Of a DNA stretch of 64,000 nt, positions 27,932 to 38,892 are shown piece after piece. A model generated the notes under the pieces. That model saw nothing but the letters and a program-made list of their open reading frames with translations, made no database searches and was not told where the DNA came from. Origin of the DNA: Nectonema munidae. Lineage: Eukaryota; Nematomorpha; Nectonematoida; Nectonematidae. Numbering within the stretch: the first letter of the stretch is position 1; each line of letters starts with the position of its first letter. A program made the position numbers and the translations under genes. Location of the stretch: the NCBI GenBank assembly GCA_030549495.1, contig JAUIRK010001037.1:404501-468500 (forward strand), in the 5' to 3' direction.

Positions 27932-28315
27932 TTATTTTAGACAAGCAAAATTTGTTCTTTTTTGGTTGAAGCTCGTTTGTGACATATTAACATTCTTTTC
28001 TTTTGGGTCGAAGAAATTCTTTACATTGATCGAGAGACTATTAGTAAGAACTTCTAAACTATGGCTACTTTTCGGACTGTTCACTGTTTGTGTGTAAGTT
28101 TTTGAAAAAGAATTGCGTACTTGGAAATTTGCTAGTTTAAAATCGATCGAGTTACATTTGTTTAACACAGCATCAATTTGAGAATTAATGTTTAAAAAGT
28201 TACTAACATTATCTAGAAGATCAATTAAGTTAGCTTTAATTTGATCTTTAGTTGATTTATCAAAATTTTTTATTATATTACTCAATTTAGAAAATATAAA
28301 ATTTTCAGAACACAT
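27932..28315 (-). pseudogene. LINE ORF1, N-terminal part
   Basis: 127-aa frame starting MCSENFIFSKLSNIIKNFDK, with a helical, lysine/asparagine-rich N-terminus (probable coiled coil) followed by a Ser/Thr-rich segment. ORF1 proteins of this LINE group bind RNA and form the RNP. It continues, after frameshifts between 27,648 and 27,931, into the zinc-knuckle part. Identified mainly from position, as the N-terminus has no hallmark motif. Confidence 0.6.
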
Positions 28316-28697
28316 TTTATAAGTGAGAAAAAAAAAGCTGAGAAGATGTAATATATAAAGTTATAATAAAACAAACTCTACGATACTTCATTTTTCTCCA
28401 TTTTGAATTTGAGAGGAAAAAAATTGGCACCCTTTAAAACTGGAGTAAATTACTTAGTAGTAACTGGAGTGAATGAATGATATACTACGCATTTGCAATA
28501 AAAAATTCAAGCGATAGAAGATATGGTAGTGGAGTGCAACAATAAATACTTGTTCAGCAACGTGAAGTGATAAGGAAAATAAATTCTCTAAGAAATAGTG
28601 GCAAAGCTTTATGATCTGATATGAGAGAGTAAGCGGCAACACCAAAGAATAAAAAATGTGCAGTTTTTCTCCGTGTTCAGTGTTTCTCCTACAACCT

Positions 28698-28835
28698 AAT
28701 AATACATAGAAAGAATAGGATTTAAAATCCTGATAATTTCAGATACAATACTTAGTAATGTATATAGAAAATAGGATTCAGATTCCCGATACGCTCAGAC
28801 ACACAATTCCTATTTATTTCCATTAGTCAGTGAGA
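28698..28835 (+). repeat. dispersed repeat, copy A
   Basis: About 138 bp, from AATACATAGAAAGAATAG to CCATTAGTCAGTG, nearly the same as 32,256-32,393 in the same orientation 3.56 kb downstream. Landmarks: GTAATGTATATAGAAAATAG and GCTCAGACACACAATTCC. Family unknown. Confidence 0.85.
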
Positions 28836-30180
28836 GAGAGTTGCGTACTCAGAATATTTTTATGAGGAGGGGGCAAATTTTTTTTAAAGTTAACTTTTTG
28901 TGCTTTTATATAAACAATGTCAATAATTCTTTTTTTCGACAATATAACACGCTGATTTTCTCTTAGTTACACGGTAATTAATCGGTAAACGATTTAATTT
29001 ACCTAATAAAAATTGAAAGTTACTTTTTGAAAATAAATATTTAAAATATGTATCTCGAATTAAAAAGTAAATCTCTCATTATGTGTAAAAAAGAAATTAA
29101 TAAATGTATCTTAAAGCTTCAAAAAAGGATTGTATGGAGAAGTAGAACTTTTAATCTTAGAAGGACGGAATAGGTCTTTTTGTGACAAGCAAAATCTTCA
29201 AACTTAATTTAGTCAAAATAAAATAAACTTAACCCATATTAAGACTAATATGTAATTTGGTGTACTATGTGATGAAATAAATATGCTAGTTAAATACCAA
29301 ATACTAATAAAAAAAAGCCCTCAAATTAACGCCATCTACATTGTTCACATTCGATTTGTTTATTGAGACTAGTTTTCTTCATGTTATTAGAAACAATTGC
29401 CCACTATAAACTACCATACTCAAGAGTATTTTACTTTTTCCAATATTTTCTTTAAATTATTTCCACATACTTCAATAAATAATCAAGAAAAAACGAAACA
29501 TTTGCTTACTGTAAAGATGCTACAAAAGAGGGAGGAGAGACCGAAAGGTTCGAATAAAATATATGTACTTTATCATAAATTGACCAAAACAAGCACAATA
29601 CAATATTTTTACAAGAATGAAAATATAATCAAAAAGACATGAGATCAGTTGCTGGAGTTATTTTTTGTTTTAAATTATTTTATGCAGAGCCCAAAAGGTT
29701 ATTTTTATCAGTTTTTTGCACTTTATGGCTTGAACTGCAATAAGGGGATATCATTTCATTCAATCAGATTTTATCTTTATTTTTACATACGATTTCGATA
29801 GAGACTGCCACCTAGAAGTAGAAATGGTAAATCAAAAATATGTTTGAATAAAACCATTAAGCTAGTCATGTTATTCATTTACGTACTCTGATGTTTCCTA
29901 CACTTTATTTCTTTACTTGAAAAACAGAACGTCAGCATTGCTGATAAAAAAAGTGTGCTTTCATTTTATACGTCTAAATAGTATTAACATAAATACCAAA
30001 AATATAGATTTTTTATAAATCAAGCTTTAAACTAGAATAAAAGTAAACTGTTTTAATTGAATTATTACCCATATGATGATTGTGCCATGTCTTCAGAAAA
30101 CATTGATAAAGCAATTAGAAATTGGTTCAGATGTTTTTCCCAAGTAATGTGAACACCTGATTTCAAAAAATAGCGATTAA
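28836..30180. other. AT-rich stretch without recognised gene
   Basis: A G-rich tract (GAGGAGGGGGC, 28,864) follows the repeat. An 81-codon plus-strand ORF at 29,397-29,642 has low-complexity composition and no motif I recognise. Otherwise nothing supportable. Confidence 0.5.
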
Positions 30181-31530
30181 GAGGAAGAAATTGATCAAGA
30201 AAGATTCCTTCAAAGCAGCAGAGTTAACACAATTTTTTGGGTAAGCAGAGATGCTCAGGGCAGATCTTCAAGAAACAAAAATTTTCCACACCCGTCCAAA
30301 GGTAATGCCAAAAGTGTGAAAGATGCAATAAAATATTTTAATCTTTTTTTCACTGAGAATATGGTTAGCACATTATGAATTCAACAGATACCGGCAATAT
30401 TCAACTTCGTTTCTACATTCAATCGAGCATTCGCTGGCTCCATTCGCTTGTCTTTTATATATCGGCAATCAAAGGGCCAACAGATCGACGTCAAATATCT
30501 CTTCGGAAAAATACGCAAATCCATTTTTGAAAGCAGCAGTTAGTAGAGATGTGGTCATTATCGTTCGTACTTTCATCCTATTTGGTTCAAAGAGAGAAAG
30601 CGACAATTCTGTTAGATTGGTAGAGGTAAGATGCATTTAAAACAAATTTCTGGAAAATTGTCTCAATATTAGTCTTCAACAAACCGTGTAACTATAGAAC
30701 TAGTGAAATATTTCAGACTCGTTTTTAGATAAGGAGTATTCCAAATTTGCTAATATTGGCAAGAGATTGATTTTCGTTTTATGCTAATCTCCTGACATTT
30801 ATGTTGACAGATTTTTCATGTGTCATTTGTGTATATGCGCCAAAGATAAAATTTCCCAATCTGTGAAACGGTTAGGATCAATAGAATATGATGCACATGT
30901 TCTACGGCTTGCTTACCTAAAAAGTTTCCGGTTGACTGAATGTAAAAGTATGTTTTTATTAACACAGTATGTCTTTTTGACCATTTACACACAAAAAAAT
31001 TTTTAACCTGTTTATGTGGCGTAGAGACAATATCTTTCAAGAATTAATACATTTGGATAAAAAACAGCTGCAAACAATGTTAGACCATAACAAATATACG
31101 TCTGGGGTAAACGTTTTCTAAAGGAAGTTTGGAAATTTTAGCTGTCGAGATGATGGCCAATATCATGATAAATGAATATTTTTAGAAATTCTCTCTAATA
31201 ACAGCTGTGTAATTATGAAAGCTAATCGAAGTGTTTACCCATCTGTTGCAAAATGGGCAGGAATAGCTTTATAAGGTATCTAGCTTAGCTCTCTAGCTTA
31301 AAGGTCTATGAAAATGAGAAGAGAAAGTTCATTTACTAGCATATCTGCTTTCTTTATACGGTTTCACAAAAAGTAGTGAACCAACTGCAACACCCATCGT
31401 TAAAGGTTACTGCTCTTTGACGAATTGTAATCTTAGCAAAAGGGGAACAAGAAAGTGTAGCGAGTGTGGCAAATATGTTTGCAAGGAGCATACTTTATTT
31501 TTATGTTGTAATTGTAAAAACGTTAATGAA
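30181..31530 (+). pseudogene. piggyBac transposase relic 1
   Basis: Decayed transposase in several frames. First block (30,181-30,370): FWVSRDAQGRSSRN, then KDAIKYFNLFFTENMV, the piggyBac N-terminal pattern leading to the element-specific F-x-x-F-F-T segment. Second block (30,421-30,645): LLYIGNQRANRS, then NPFLKAAVSRDVVIIVRTF, matching the family's L-x-I-G-x-x-R/K-A-x-R-x and x-A-A-M-S-R-D-R-F core. Last block (31,417-31,530): CSECGKYVCKEHTLFLCCNC, like the C-terminal zinc-binding cluster. The middle (30,818-31,080) is open in places but I cannot match it with certainty. Enzymes of this type cut and paste at TTAA. At least four frame breaks. It sits between the dispersed-repeat copies A and B. 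Confidence 0.7.
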
Positions 31531-32255
31531 GAATTATTATTCATTCAAGAAATACACATACTTTGTATAAAAATATTCTTTGCAACATTTTCGCTGTCAA
31601 ATTTAATCTTTTATTTTGTTTTGTTACAAAAAATATTTGTTTTGAATCGTTTTGTCAATTTCCTTGAGTCTTAATCTCATCTTAATTTTATATTGCAACT
31701 ATAAATATGCATTGTACAAACTTATTTTTAATGTTGGACAGAATCTTTTTGATTTTGCTTTTAACGGAAGAGTAAGACTGTAAGAGATAACATACTATAC
31801 TAGACAAATGTAAATTGCAAACAAGTAAACTTATATTTATTGCAACTTCTAGACTATATTTTATATCTCATACTATTATTGTTATGTACATTTGTTATTA
31901 TCACTCTGCTGTTATTTCTCTCATAAGATACAAAAAATAAATTATAGGGTTTGATCTAATTAGCCTTTTTGCTTTTTCAATTGATTTTCTCAACACAAGT
32001 CACATCGTTACTTGTATTTAGTAGAATATTCTCTACTTCTCATATTTTTAGCGGTCTCCTTGCTATTCATTGACTGAGGTCTTTTTTGCATAAGCCTCAT
32101 CTTATGCGTTTTTACTTCAAAAGGGAGAAGGGGGGGGGGGCAAAAAATTGTTTAGGGGAGCTTTGTCTCCCTGTGGGTACGCCTCTTGTGTGAGATACTA
32201 AACATAAAGCCACACTTAATAATACATCATACATATACAGAATACACATAGAGAA
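31531..32255. other. AT-rich stretch with poly-G and short hairpin
   Basis: No gene seen. Holds an 11-nt poly-G run (32,130-32,140) and, at 32,155-32,171, GGGGAGCTTTGTCTCCC, a 5-bp stem followed by GTGGGTACGCCTC, which resembles a DNA-transposon end. The G-tract next to a CAAAA stretch also resembles 28,864-28,885. Confidence 0.4.
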
Positions 32256-32393
32256 TAATACATAGAAAGAATAGTATTTAAAATCTTGATAATTTCACAT
32301 ACAATACGTAGTAATGTATATAGAAAATAGGATTCAGATTCCCAATACGCTCAGACACACAATTCCCTATTAATTTCCATTAGTCAGTGTCAG
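32256..32393 (+). repeat. dispersed repeat, copy B
   Basis: Direct copy of 28,698-28,835 with a few substitutions. Its right part continues into a second, shorter unit (see 32,335-32,480). Confidence 0.85.
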
Positions 32394-32480
32394 ACGCAAA
32401 ACATAACGCCATGATTCAAGTTCCTAACACGCTCAAACACACAAATCCCTATTCCATTAGTCAGTGTCAGGCACTAAACA
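32335..32480 (+). repeat. tandem duplication of about 80 bp
   Basis: Two units in tandem, each with GATTCA, an ACGCTCARACACACAA block, CCATTAGTCAGTGTCAG and AAACAT. The second lacks the five bases AATTT in its middle. Copy A upstream has only one unit. Confidence 0.7.
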
Positions 32481-33480
32481 TGTTCTTTGTAGAAAGCTGA
32501 TGAGTAAAGATGAAAGAATTCTTCTTTAAATAAAAATCTTCTTTACTTTTATCTTGCAAATTCAATTGTATACTTCTACGCAATTGTTGTGGTTAAAACA
32601 ATTTACTCTGAATATATGTGCGGGTAGCAACAATCTTAAGATTATATCTCTTCTATCTTAGTAATCTCGTTTGCTAACATTTCGTTTCTAAAAATGTTAA
32701 CATTTGTAATTTTTAAGCAACACACAGAGTAATGGATCCATCTAACCAATTAATTCGATATGAACCCACCCGTCCTGCTGACAATTGATGAGAGGAGAGG
32801 TTGAGAAATTTTTTTAGTTCATGACTGATATCTTGTTCGTGACCACCTTTCCATAGAGTCTCTTTTCTGATTCAGATTGAACCCTTTATCTTTAATAAAA
32901 TAATAAAACTCAAAAACGATATCTAAGAATTAATATAAAATATATATTTTGTAGATATACTCAAGAGACTCATTGATAAGCAAAATAGAGAAGACTTTGA
33001 AATCTTTTTCCGTTTTCGAAATTATAATATTTTTTCACATAAAATAAAAAAAATGCAATAAGATAATTTATATTATGGCATATTTATTACTTAAAAAATG
33101 AAGATTGTTTTCATGAAAGAAGAAGTCTAAAAGCATGACACAAAGCCAAAAAAGCTTAATCAATGTCAGAGCTTCAATCGTTTCTACCATGTTGTAGTAC
33201 AACTCGTTCATTCAATATTTGGTTTTAAAGATATTTTTCTCGTATTGTGAATTTCAAGGATTAACCACTTTATATAGAGTTTGAAGTTTCTTTAGGATAC
33301 TGTAAAGCATGAAGTTTTCCCGATATTTTTATTTTCATCTGAAACTCCTGTAAAGATAAATAAGTATAACATATGAAGATAATTTTGAAAATATATGATT
33401 GCTCACGAAAATAACACTAGCGAACTTTTTTAACTCGCAAATCGAGAAAATTTAACTTCCGTGAAAATCTCTTGATTTAC
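32481..33480. other. AT-rich stretch without recognised gene
   Basis: No coding frame or RNA gene that I can support; short poly-A/T runs only. Confidence 0.4.
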
Positions 33481-33664
33481 AGTATAGAATAAGCTCCGTC
33501 TAAGTCGAAAAGTTTGAGACCTAAAAAAACGCCGACTTACGCGAAGTTCGAATTTGGCGAATTTTTTAACAACATAAAATTAAATCAATAAAAACAAAAA
33601 ATATAAATTATATGTATTTTTGATTAAATTTTTTTTGAACTTTTCCATATAACTTTTGTATTTA

Positions 33665-33892
33665 TCAAAAAAAATTAGCTAAATATTCTGTTGCAGTAGA
33701 TTTATCCATCAAAGGAGTAAGTTTTCTTAATAATTTTTGAAAAATTTCTTCACTCGTCCAAGTTTTTTCATAAGAGCTATATTCAATAGCTAATACTTCA
33801 AATTTTCTGACTAAATTGCCACTGTGAAAAAGAGGGTTGGAAACAAGAAGCTTTGCAAAGTTTTGGGTAACAAAGACTTCTTTAAAATCTGA
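33665..33892 (-). pseudogene. unrecognised coding-like stretch (transposase C-terminus?)
   Basis: 75 codons open and ending in TGA, without an in-frame ATG start near its 5' end, so a partial frame. It begins SDFKEVFVTQNFAKLLVSN and ends LMDKSTATEYLANFF. Composition and amphipathic pattern look protein-like (WTSEEIFQKLLRKL). Its position 185 bp inside the left Tigger-like end would suit the C-terminus of that element's transposase, but I do not recognise the sequence. Confidence 0.3.
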
Positions 33893-33984
33893 TTACTCTA
33901 CAGAACTATTTCATCAACTATTTCTGTTTAGGAAAAATTCGATTCGCAATCATTTTTCGCGATGTAGTTTGTATTAGTGATAAT

Positions 33985-34632
33985 GACCTTGCTAAACGCG
34001 ACCTCATTGACCTAAGGAAAAAAGAATTGCTAAAAATGCACTTTAACACAAAAGGCTTCGAAGAATTTTGGTGTGCATTGTAACACGCGTACCTTTTTAG
34101 AAAAGAAAACCTTTGTTCTTCAGATTCCATTTGTTACTACTTATCTTTGTGAATCGGCAGTTTCGGCACCGGATGCTATCAAAACAAAAAATCTAAATCG
34201 ACTAAATGCGAAAGACGACATACGAATTGCCGTGTCTAACTTTGACAGTTTCATCTTCTTATTCGAGGCAAACAATGACAACCTTCAAATTAAAGTAAAC
34301 ATCTTTGAGTTCATAATAATTTTAAATTTTCCTATTATATTACTACTTACATTAGATATAAGATTATTTTGAAGTTAACTAAACTGAATTAAAAATAGTT
34401 AAAAAGAGGTTCAAAGCTAGGAAATAAACAAATTTTAAACAGTTGGAAAATATATTGAATAGATTTTTATACTTGGGCAGATTTCAGCTTTCTAAAAAAA
34501 TAACAAATATATTAATCAATTTGACTAAAATTACACATAATGTTGAAAATTTATGTGTTTTTTATAAGGGGGTCCAAAATTAAAATCAAATTTTTAAAGG
34601 GATCTGTAACCTGAAAATGTTAGGGACAACTG
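33985..34632 (+). mobile_element. hAT (Buster-type) 3'-end relic
   Basis: Remains of the last transposase segment and 3' end. 33,985-34,083 reads LAKRDLIDLRKKELLKMHF then FEEFWCAL; 34,124-34,243 reads TTYLCESAVSAPDAIKTKN then LNRLNAKDDIRIAVS, the hAT dimerisation region. It matches the intact element at 56,064-58,696 (TIYLCESGFS, IKTKSRNRL, NDIRLAVS). The 3' end shows GGGGTCC, AAAGGGATCTGTAACC and GTTAGGGACAACTG, a decayed version of the intact copy's GGTTGAGAAACGCTG terminus. The following 8 bp, CATTAGTG, has the central TA of Buster target duplications. The 5' part is gone, so this is an old truncated copy. Confidence 0.7.
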
Positions 34633-36268
34633 CATTAGTGTATTTATCGACTAATACCGTTCACTTTTATTTTTAATAGAGGCCTTTATTGATAAGGTAT
34701 TAATTTAGAGTTTTTTTCTATAAAAGTGTTATTCGAAATCCCTCTTCGCTCTTAAATAACATGTACCTGCGTATGAAGAGATCCCAACAATTGAGACATG
34801 AATTATGCTTTCCCTAAAGAGAGAGAGATGAAAACTATGCTTCTGGAACTAGTGATGCGAGTATATACCTGATTTGCTGCATAAGCGAAGCCATTTGAAA
34901 AGTATATTCATACTGTAATGACATTTATAAGAGCTTGAGTATTGCAATAACTACTACATTTTGCAGATGTCATATGCTATTGAACTGATTGTAAAATTAA
35001 TTCAACGTAGATTATGAGCCCGACTTAGCGATTAAAAACTCTTGACCTTTGAGTGTTGGGGATGCAAAATAATTTCGAGTTAGAAAATATCTGACTTATA
35101 AAAACCGACGTTGACCATCTGCTAAGCGGATATACATATATTACATTACCCATTGAGAGGGGAGGATTGTTCAATTGCGTTATATCTAAGGAGGGAGAGA
35201 GTGTTCGCTGTCTTGTTCTTTGGGAATTCTGTTTCTGACATAATTGTTTTAATTACTTTCATTATCGATTAACATTAGAAAAGCCATGACACCGCATATG
35301 GCCCTAACTTTTGTTTGTTAGAGATATTTTCAAGCCTCAATGTTTTAAGACATATAATATTCTTGAGCATTTCTCAATTTTCCGAGTTTTGCAAATAAAC
35401 AGATTTTTACACATCTCAAGTATGTTCAATTCAATCATGATGTTTATTTCGTTTGAAAATGAATCAAAATCTGTCAAAAGGGGATTTAAAAGTCGCAATT
35501 TTCCGTAAATTCCCAAATTTTGGAAATAACTAGATTTTTACGCTTATATTCCTATTTTCTCAACGGCGATGTTTATTTTGTTTCAAAATCAACCAAAACC
35601 TCTTAAAAACCCATTCGAAAATCCATTTATTAACAATTGCTGTTCTTTTCTATCATTTAGCACACAAATATTATATTTTTGTGTGTACCCAACCATGATG
35701 CTTAAAACTAATCTTGTGTACTAGCCGGTCGCGTGGTCATTTCGATGTTGAGTTAGCAAATTTTAATTTTAATTTATTTTCGATAAAGAATATGCTTTTA
35801 TCAATCATACTATGTGTCGAGCAAAGTGAGAAACATATATTCTACGAATGGTCCAATGTTTCGAGCCAAGTTTAGAGAATTTTTTTATCTTTGTTTAGAT
35901 TACAAATTTATTGCATAAAATTAATTTTTTTTCTTGAGGTTATTTAATATAACCCAAATGGAAATAAGGTTTTCTTTAGAGAACTAAAATATTGATAATA
36001 TAGAGAACAAAGTAATGAAAACTAATGAAAATTAATCTATTCCACCAAAAAGACCTGAAGGTCCTAAAGATTTTTGACTTTGAAGAAACGGAATTTAACG
36101 TAATTCTTGACATAGAAGTTGTGTTAAAATTTTTTTGTTTATTTTAATTTAATTAACATTTAAAAATGAAATCACAAGAAAAACCTTAGTTTAGGCTAGG
36201 ATTTATTTCTGAATGTAAAAATATTATTGTGTATGGTAAATATAAAATATAGTATTTTAACACTTAAG
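34633..36268. other. AT-rich intergenic stretch downstream of CEP135-like gene
   Basis: Apart from the Tigger-like right end and the tandem repeat at 35,380-35,645, no gene is supportable. It separates the satellite/LINE zone from the 3' end of the host gene. Confidence 0.4.
35380..35645 (+). repeat. degenerate tandem repeat, period about 131 bp
   Basis: Two diverged units share AGATTTTTAC (35,401 and 35,532), GATGTTTATTT, a GTTTNAAAATNAA block and a CAAAA block in the same order. The 65-codon ORF over the first unit is probably chance. Confidence 0.55.
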
Positions 36269-36274
36269 TTTATT
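36269..36274 (-). promoter_or_regulatory. polyadenylation signal AATAAA
   Basis: Canonical AATAAA on the minus strand, 18 nt past the TAG stop of the terminal exon, which implies a very short 3' UTR. Confidence 0.65.
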
Positions 36275-36291
36275 TGCCATAAGCAATGCAT

Positions 36292-37353
36292 CTATCCGTA
36301 GTTACGGTTTGTATGTTGCTCAAGCGCTGACAAGTCGGTCTGTGTGCTTTCATTCGACTTGGCCCTACTCCTAAATTGTTTTGTTGTTTGGTTGTCGTCT
36401 TTCGAATCAGCTTCTTCAAGAATAGATATGTACTTTGGTGTTAAGTCAAAACGCACGCTGTGTGAACCAGAGGAGTTGGTAAATGGTGATGTTTTCGCAA
36501 AATGTTCCAAATGTTCCACCCTTTCTTTCATCTTTTTGATGATGGCGTCTTTTTTGGTGATTGCGAACGCATGCGATTCTTCCCTATTTTTTGCATGCGA
36601 AATCACAGTTTCAAGCGTAGCTATAGAGGCATGACGACTGTTCAGTTCCAAGCGCAAGCCTTCTAAATCCTCACGTGTCTGCCGCATCGCCTTCTTGAAA
36701 GATACTTCCTTTTGCTCAAGTTGACGCTGTAGTTCATTTTTTGCGTGGCACATCTCTTGGCAAGAAGCTTTGGCTTTTTCAAGGGCGCTCTTGAGCTCAT
36801 CAACAGCACATTCTCTAGCTATGAGTGCCTTTTCTGCTCTCAACTCAATCTCCTTATTCCTTTCGTCGCACATGGTGCGTAGCTTTTCTTTCAAACTTTC
36901 AATTTCTTGTCGACTGCACTCCTCCTCTAAACGCAGCTTTTCTAACTCGTATTCGTTGCGCTTCAACTTTTCTTTCATTGTTTTCCTTTCTCGTTCCATC
37001 CCTTGGTACTGCTTATGAACGCCCTCACTTTCTTTCTCCTTTGCTAAAATAATTTCTTGCAACGCCTTCACCTCTGCTCCAACGCTTTCACACTTTTCGC
37101 GCAGCCTTTCTTCCTCGTTTAGCTTTTTGTCCAAATTTGATGACACGTCTTTTAGCTGGCTGGACACACTTGCCAAGTCTTTGCGAAGGAGTTTGTTTTC
37201 TCCAATGTAGCCATCTTTAGCTCTCAATTGATCCTCCAATTTTTCTTTAATGGCTTTGATTTCTTCTTCTTTTTCAGTGATTTCTTTTCGAACATTCTCA
37301 ATCTTAACTTCAGTCTGATTTGCTAGTGATTGCAGCGATGAAATGATGCGTTC
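36292..37353 (-). CDS. CEP135: CEP135-like terminal exon
   Basis: 1,062 bp encoding 353 aa and TAG. Acceptor ATAACTCTTGTAG at 37,354. Starts ERIISSLQSLANQTEVKIEN; long uninterrupted coiled coil rich in Glu/Lys (KALQEIILAKEKESEGVH, YELEKLRLEEECSRQEIES) to about residue 280; then a non-helical tail with SGSHSVRFDLTPKY and NESTQTDLSALEQHTNRNYG. Higher GC than the introns. The frame is open well upstream of any ATG, so the exon starts at the splice site. Confidence 0.9.
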   Translation of the reverse strand, partial: ERIISSLQSLANQTEVKIENVRKEITEKEEEIKAIKEKLEDQLRAKDGYIGENKLLRKDLASVSSQLKDVSSNLDKKLNEEERLREKCESVGAEVKALQEIILAKEKESEGVHKQYQGMERERKTMKEKLKRNEYELEKLRLEEECSRQEIESLKEKLRTMCDERNKEIELRAEKALIARECAVDELKSALEKAKASCQEMCHAKNELQRQLEQKEVSFKKAMRQTREDLEGLRLELNSRHASIATLETVISHAKNREESHAFAITKKDAIIKKMKERVEHLEHFAKTSPFTNSSGSHSVRFDLTPKYISILEEADSKDDNQTTKQFRSRAKSNESTQTDLSALEQHTNRNYG

Positions 37354-38177
37354 CTACAAGAGTTATAGTATAATATGTAAAAACCCCAATCGCGCATAAC
37401 AAACAGCTGTACGTATGTTTCATTTGAGGATTAAAGCCAAAAACCATTTTGTGTTGATCTATCATACATATACTATAGCTGGCTTAGTATTATTTGTTAT
37501 GCATGACTTCCTAACCGAGCAACAAACAATGGGAGGGGGGAGGGGAGGTTTGAATTTTATTTTTATTATTTAGGCTTCTTTGGATTGTGAGTAGACTATC
37601 TATATTACTTTTCTTATTTAACGGCTAAGTATTTAAATAAATATTAAAAATCTTTTTTTTCTTAATTTCAGCTTCATTTGATCTAATAATAATAATAATC
37701 AAGACGCGGTAGTGTAGTCAGGAATTTGAAAAAGACCCCACAAATATTTCTTATAGCACATAACTATATAAGAAGTATTCTTTATAATTTAAAGCTTAAA
37801 TGGTTTACCCCTCTTGATTACTGTAACTGAAAGAGTAAAACTAATGTAGTGGAATACACAAGTTAGGATAAATGCCTTTATTATATGCCATAAATATAGT
37901 TTAAAGAATGCAACAATGGTTTGTTTTAAACCCACTAACTTAGATTCTCTGATTTTCATTGGATCTAATAGGTAACTTTACCCACACAAACATACGTAGA
38001 TACAAAAATTTAGACTTAAAAGGCTAAATAAATAACCTTGAAATTTATTATTAAACATTGAAAGTATTGTAAAGATAAATGATGAGTTAATGCCCTTAAA
38101 TATTCAAGTGCACCTAATTCTTCAAAGATGATTAATCCACTAGCTGAATTCTAGAGTCAGAATTTTTTTTTTTTTTT
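37354..38177. other. intron sequence, no feature beyond simple repeats
   Basis: Part of the 3,067-bp intron. A G-rich run near 37,530 and (AAT)5 at 37,686-37,700; nothing else supportable. Confidence 0.5.
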
Positions 38178-38524
38178 TGAAGAATGATTCAGCAAAAACC
38201 AAAGCATGTTCGACTTTTACTTCAACTGTAGCTTGTTCTCTTTTTAACATATTTATAAAATTCTAAATATTTGGATGAAAAGCTCCTTTTAGAGTTAAAA
38301 GCATGATGCCAACCTTGAGATTCATTATTTGTTGTGATGGAAGCTTCTTCAGTAAATTTATAACAATTCCAAACTTCTATATCAAAAGGGGAAGCCGTCT
38401 AAAATTCCGATGATTAGGTCCTCCAATCCAAGCTCCTGAAAGATTATTATGCTCACATAATTGTTCAAAATAGTCAATAAAGTTTGAAATAGGAAGAAAT
38501 GCAAGAGATGGAATCATCGGCAGT
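38178..38524 (-). pseudogene. MULE-type transposase C-terminal relic
   Basis: Minus-strand pieces in different frames: IPSLAFLPISNFIDYFEQL, then GAWIGGPNHRNFRRLP, TNNESQGWHHAFNSKRSFS and LKREQATVEVKVEHALVF. This order matches the C-terminal region of Mutator-like transposases of animals (A-L-A-F-x-P ... Y-x-G ... T-N-N-x-x-E-G-W-H-x-x-F-N ... L-K-x-E-Q). At least two frame breaks. Same strand as the host gene, within its 3-kb intron. Confidence 0.75.
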
Positions 38525-38570
38525 TGTAAAGTGTATGGATGTTTTTGTGTGCGTATGTATGTGTGGGTGT

Positions 38571-38892
38571 TAAAGATGTGTTGGATATCCGCAGAAATTT
38601 TTAAATCCTCTTCATGCTAATTCGTGCATTATTTAAGTTTCAGCATCCACAATAACATCCGCTTCCACAATTTTCAATTTTTTTTCTTTGTACGCAATTT
38701 TTCAATTTTTACTTTATTCAAAATTGTTATAATAAGTTCGTCTTTACGATAACACTCATGCATTGACATATTTTCTCTAAATTTTTAAGAAGCATATCAT
38801 TTGTGTTTGCTTAGAATAGCAATTATGATATCCACATTCGCTAAAAAATTTATTCTGACGCATATAAAAATTTCACATCCGATACATCTCTA
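38571..38892 (+). mobile_element. MITE copy 1 (hAT-like, TAGAGATG ends)
   Basis: 322 bp, starting TAAAGATGTG and ending GATACATCTCTA. Flanked by 8-bp repeats GTGGGTGT (38,563) and GTGTGTGT (38,893), 7 of 8 the same. Shares an internal block with 63,637-63,994: CATTTAAGTTTCARCATC, TTTTTCAATTT-like runs, GCTTAGAATAGCAATTATG, ATATCC and the end. No coding capacity; non-autonomous. The 8-bp target duplication points to hAT. Confidence 0.75.

Larger units (their letters stand above)
24465..28380 (-). mobile_element. LINE (non-LTR retrotransposon), CR1/Jockey-like, decayed
   Basis: Minus-strand element with, in order, a gag-like ORF1 with zinc knuckles, an apurinic-type endonuclease and a reverse transcriptase ending in the usual LINE C-terminal region. 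The frame is broken at several places: ORF1 is split, endonuclease and RT are out of frame, and the RT C-terminus is in two further pieces. The 3' end is set by two AATCTTT units (minus strand) just past the last stop; short tandem tails of this sort are common in CR1/L2-type LINEs. The 5' limit is uncertain. Assignment to CR1/Jockey rests on the GVPQGSILGP and YADD blocks and the triple-knuckle ORF1. Confidence 0.85.
33481..35125 (-). mobile_element. possible Tigger/pogo-like DNA transposon remnant
   Basis: The left end (33,498-33,560) contains CCGTCTAAGTCGAAAAG and CGCCGACTTACGCGAAGTTC, the style of terminal repeat seen in Tigger elements (CGACTTACGCGAA). The right end (about 35,010-35,125) contains CCCGACTTAGCGATT, TTCGAGTTAG and CTGACTTATAAAAACCGACG, resembling the left end in reverse complement. 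Between them lie a 75-codon minus-strand frame and an inserted hAT relic. The boundaries and family are tentative, as the end match is judged by eye. Confidence 0.35.

Noticed and set aside
30816-31040. 74-codon minus-strand ORF
   Set aside because: Overlaps the decayed piggyBac region on the opposite strand and has no motif; could not be supported.
36344-37052. Plus-strand ORFs over the terminal CEP135-like exon
   Set aside because: Shadows of the minus-strand coiled-coil frame, which is longer and joins other exons in phase.
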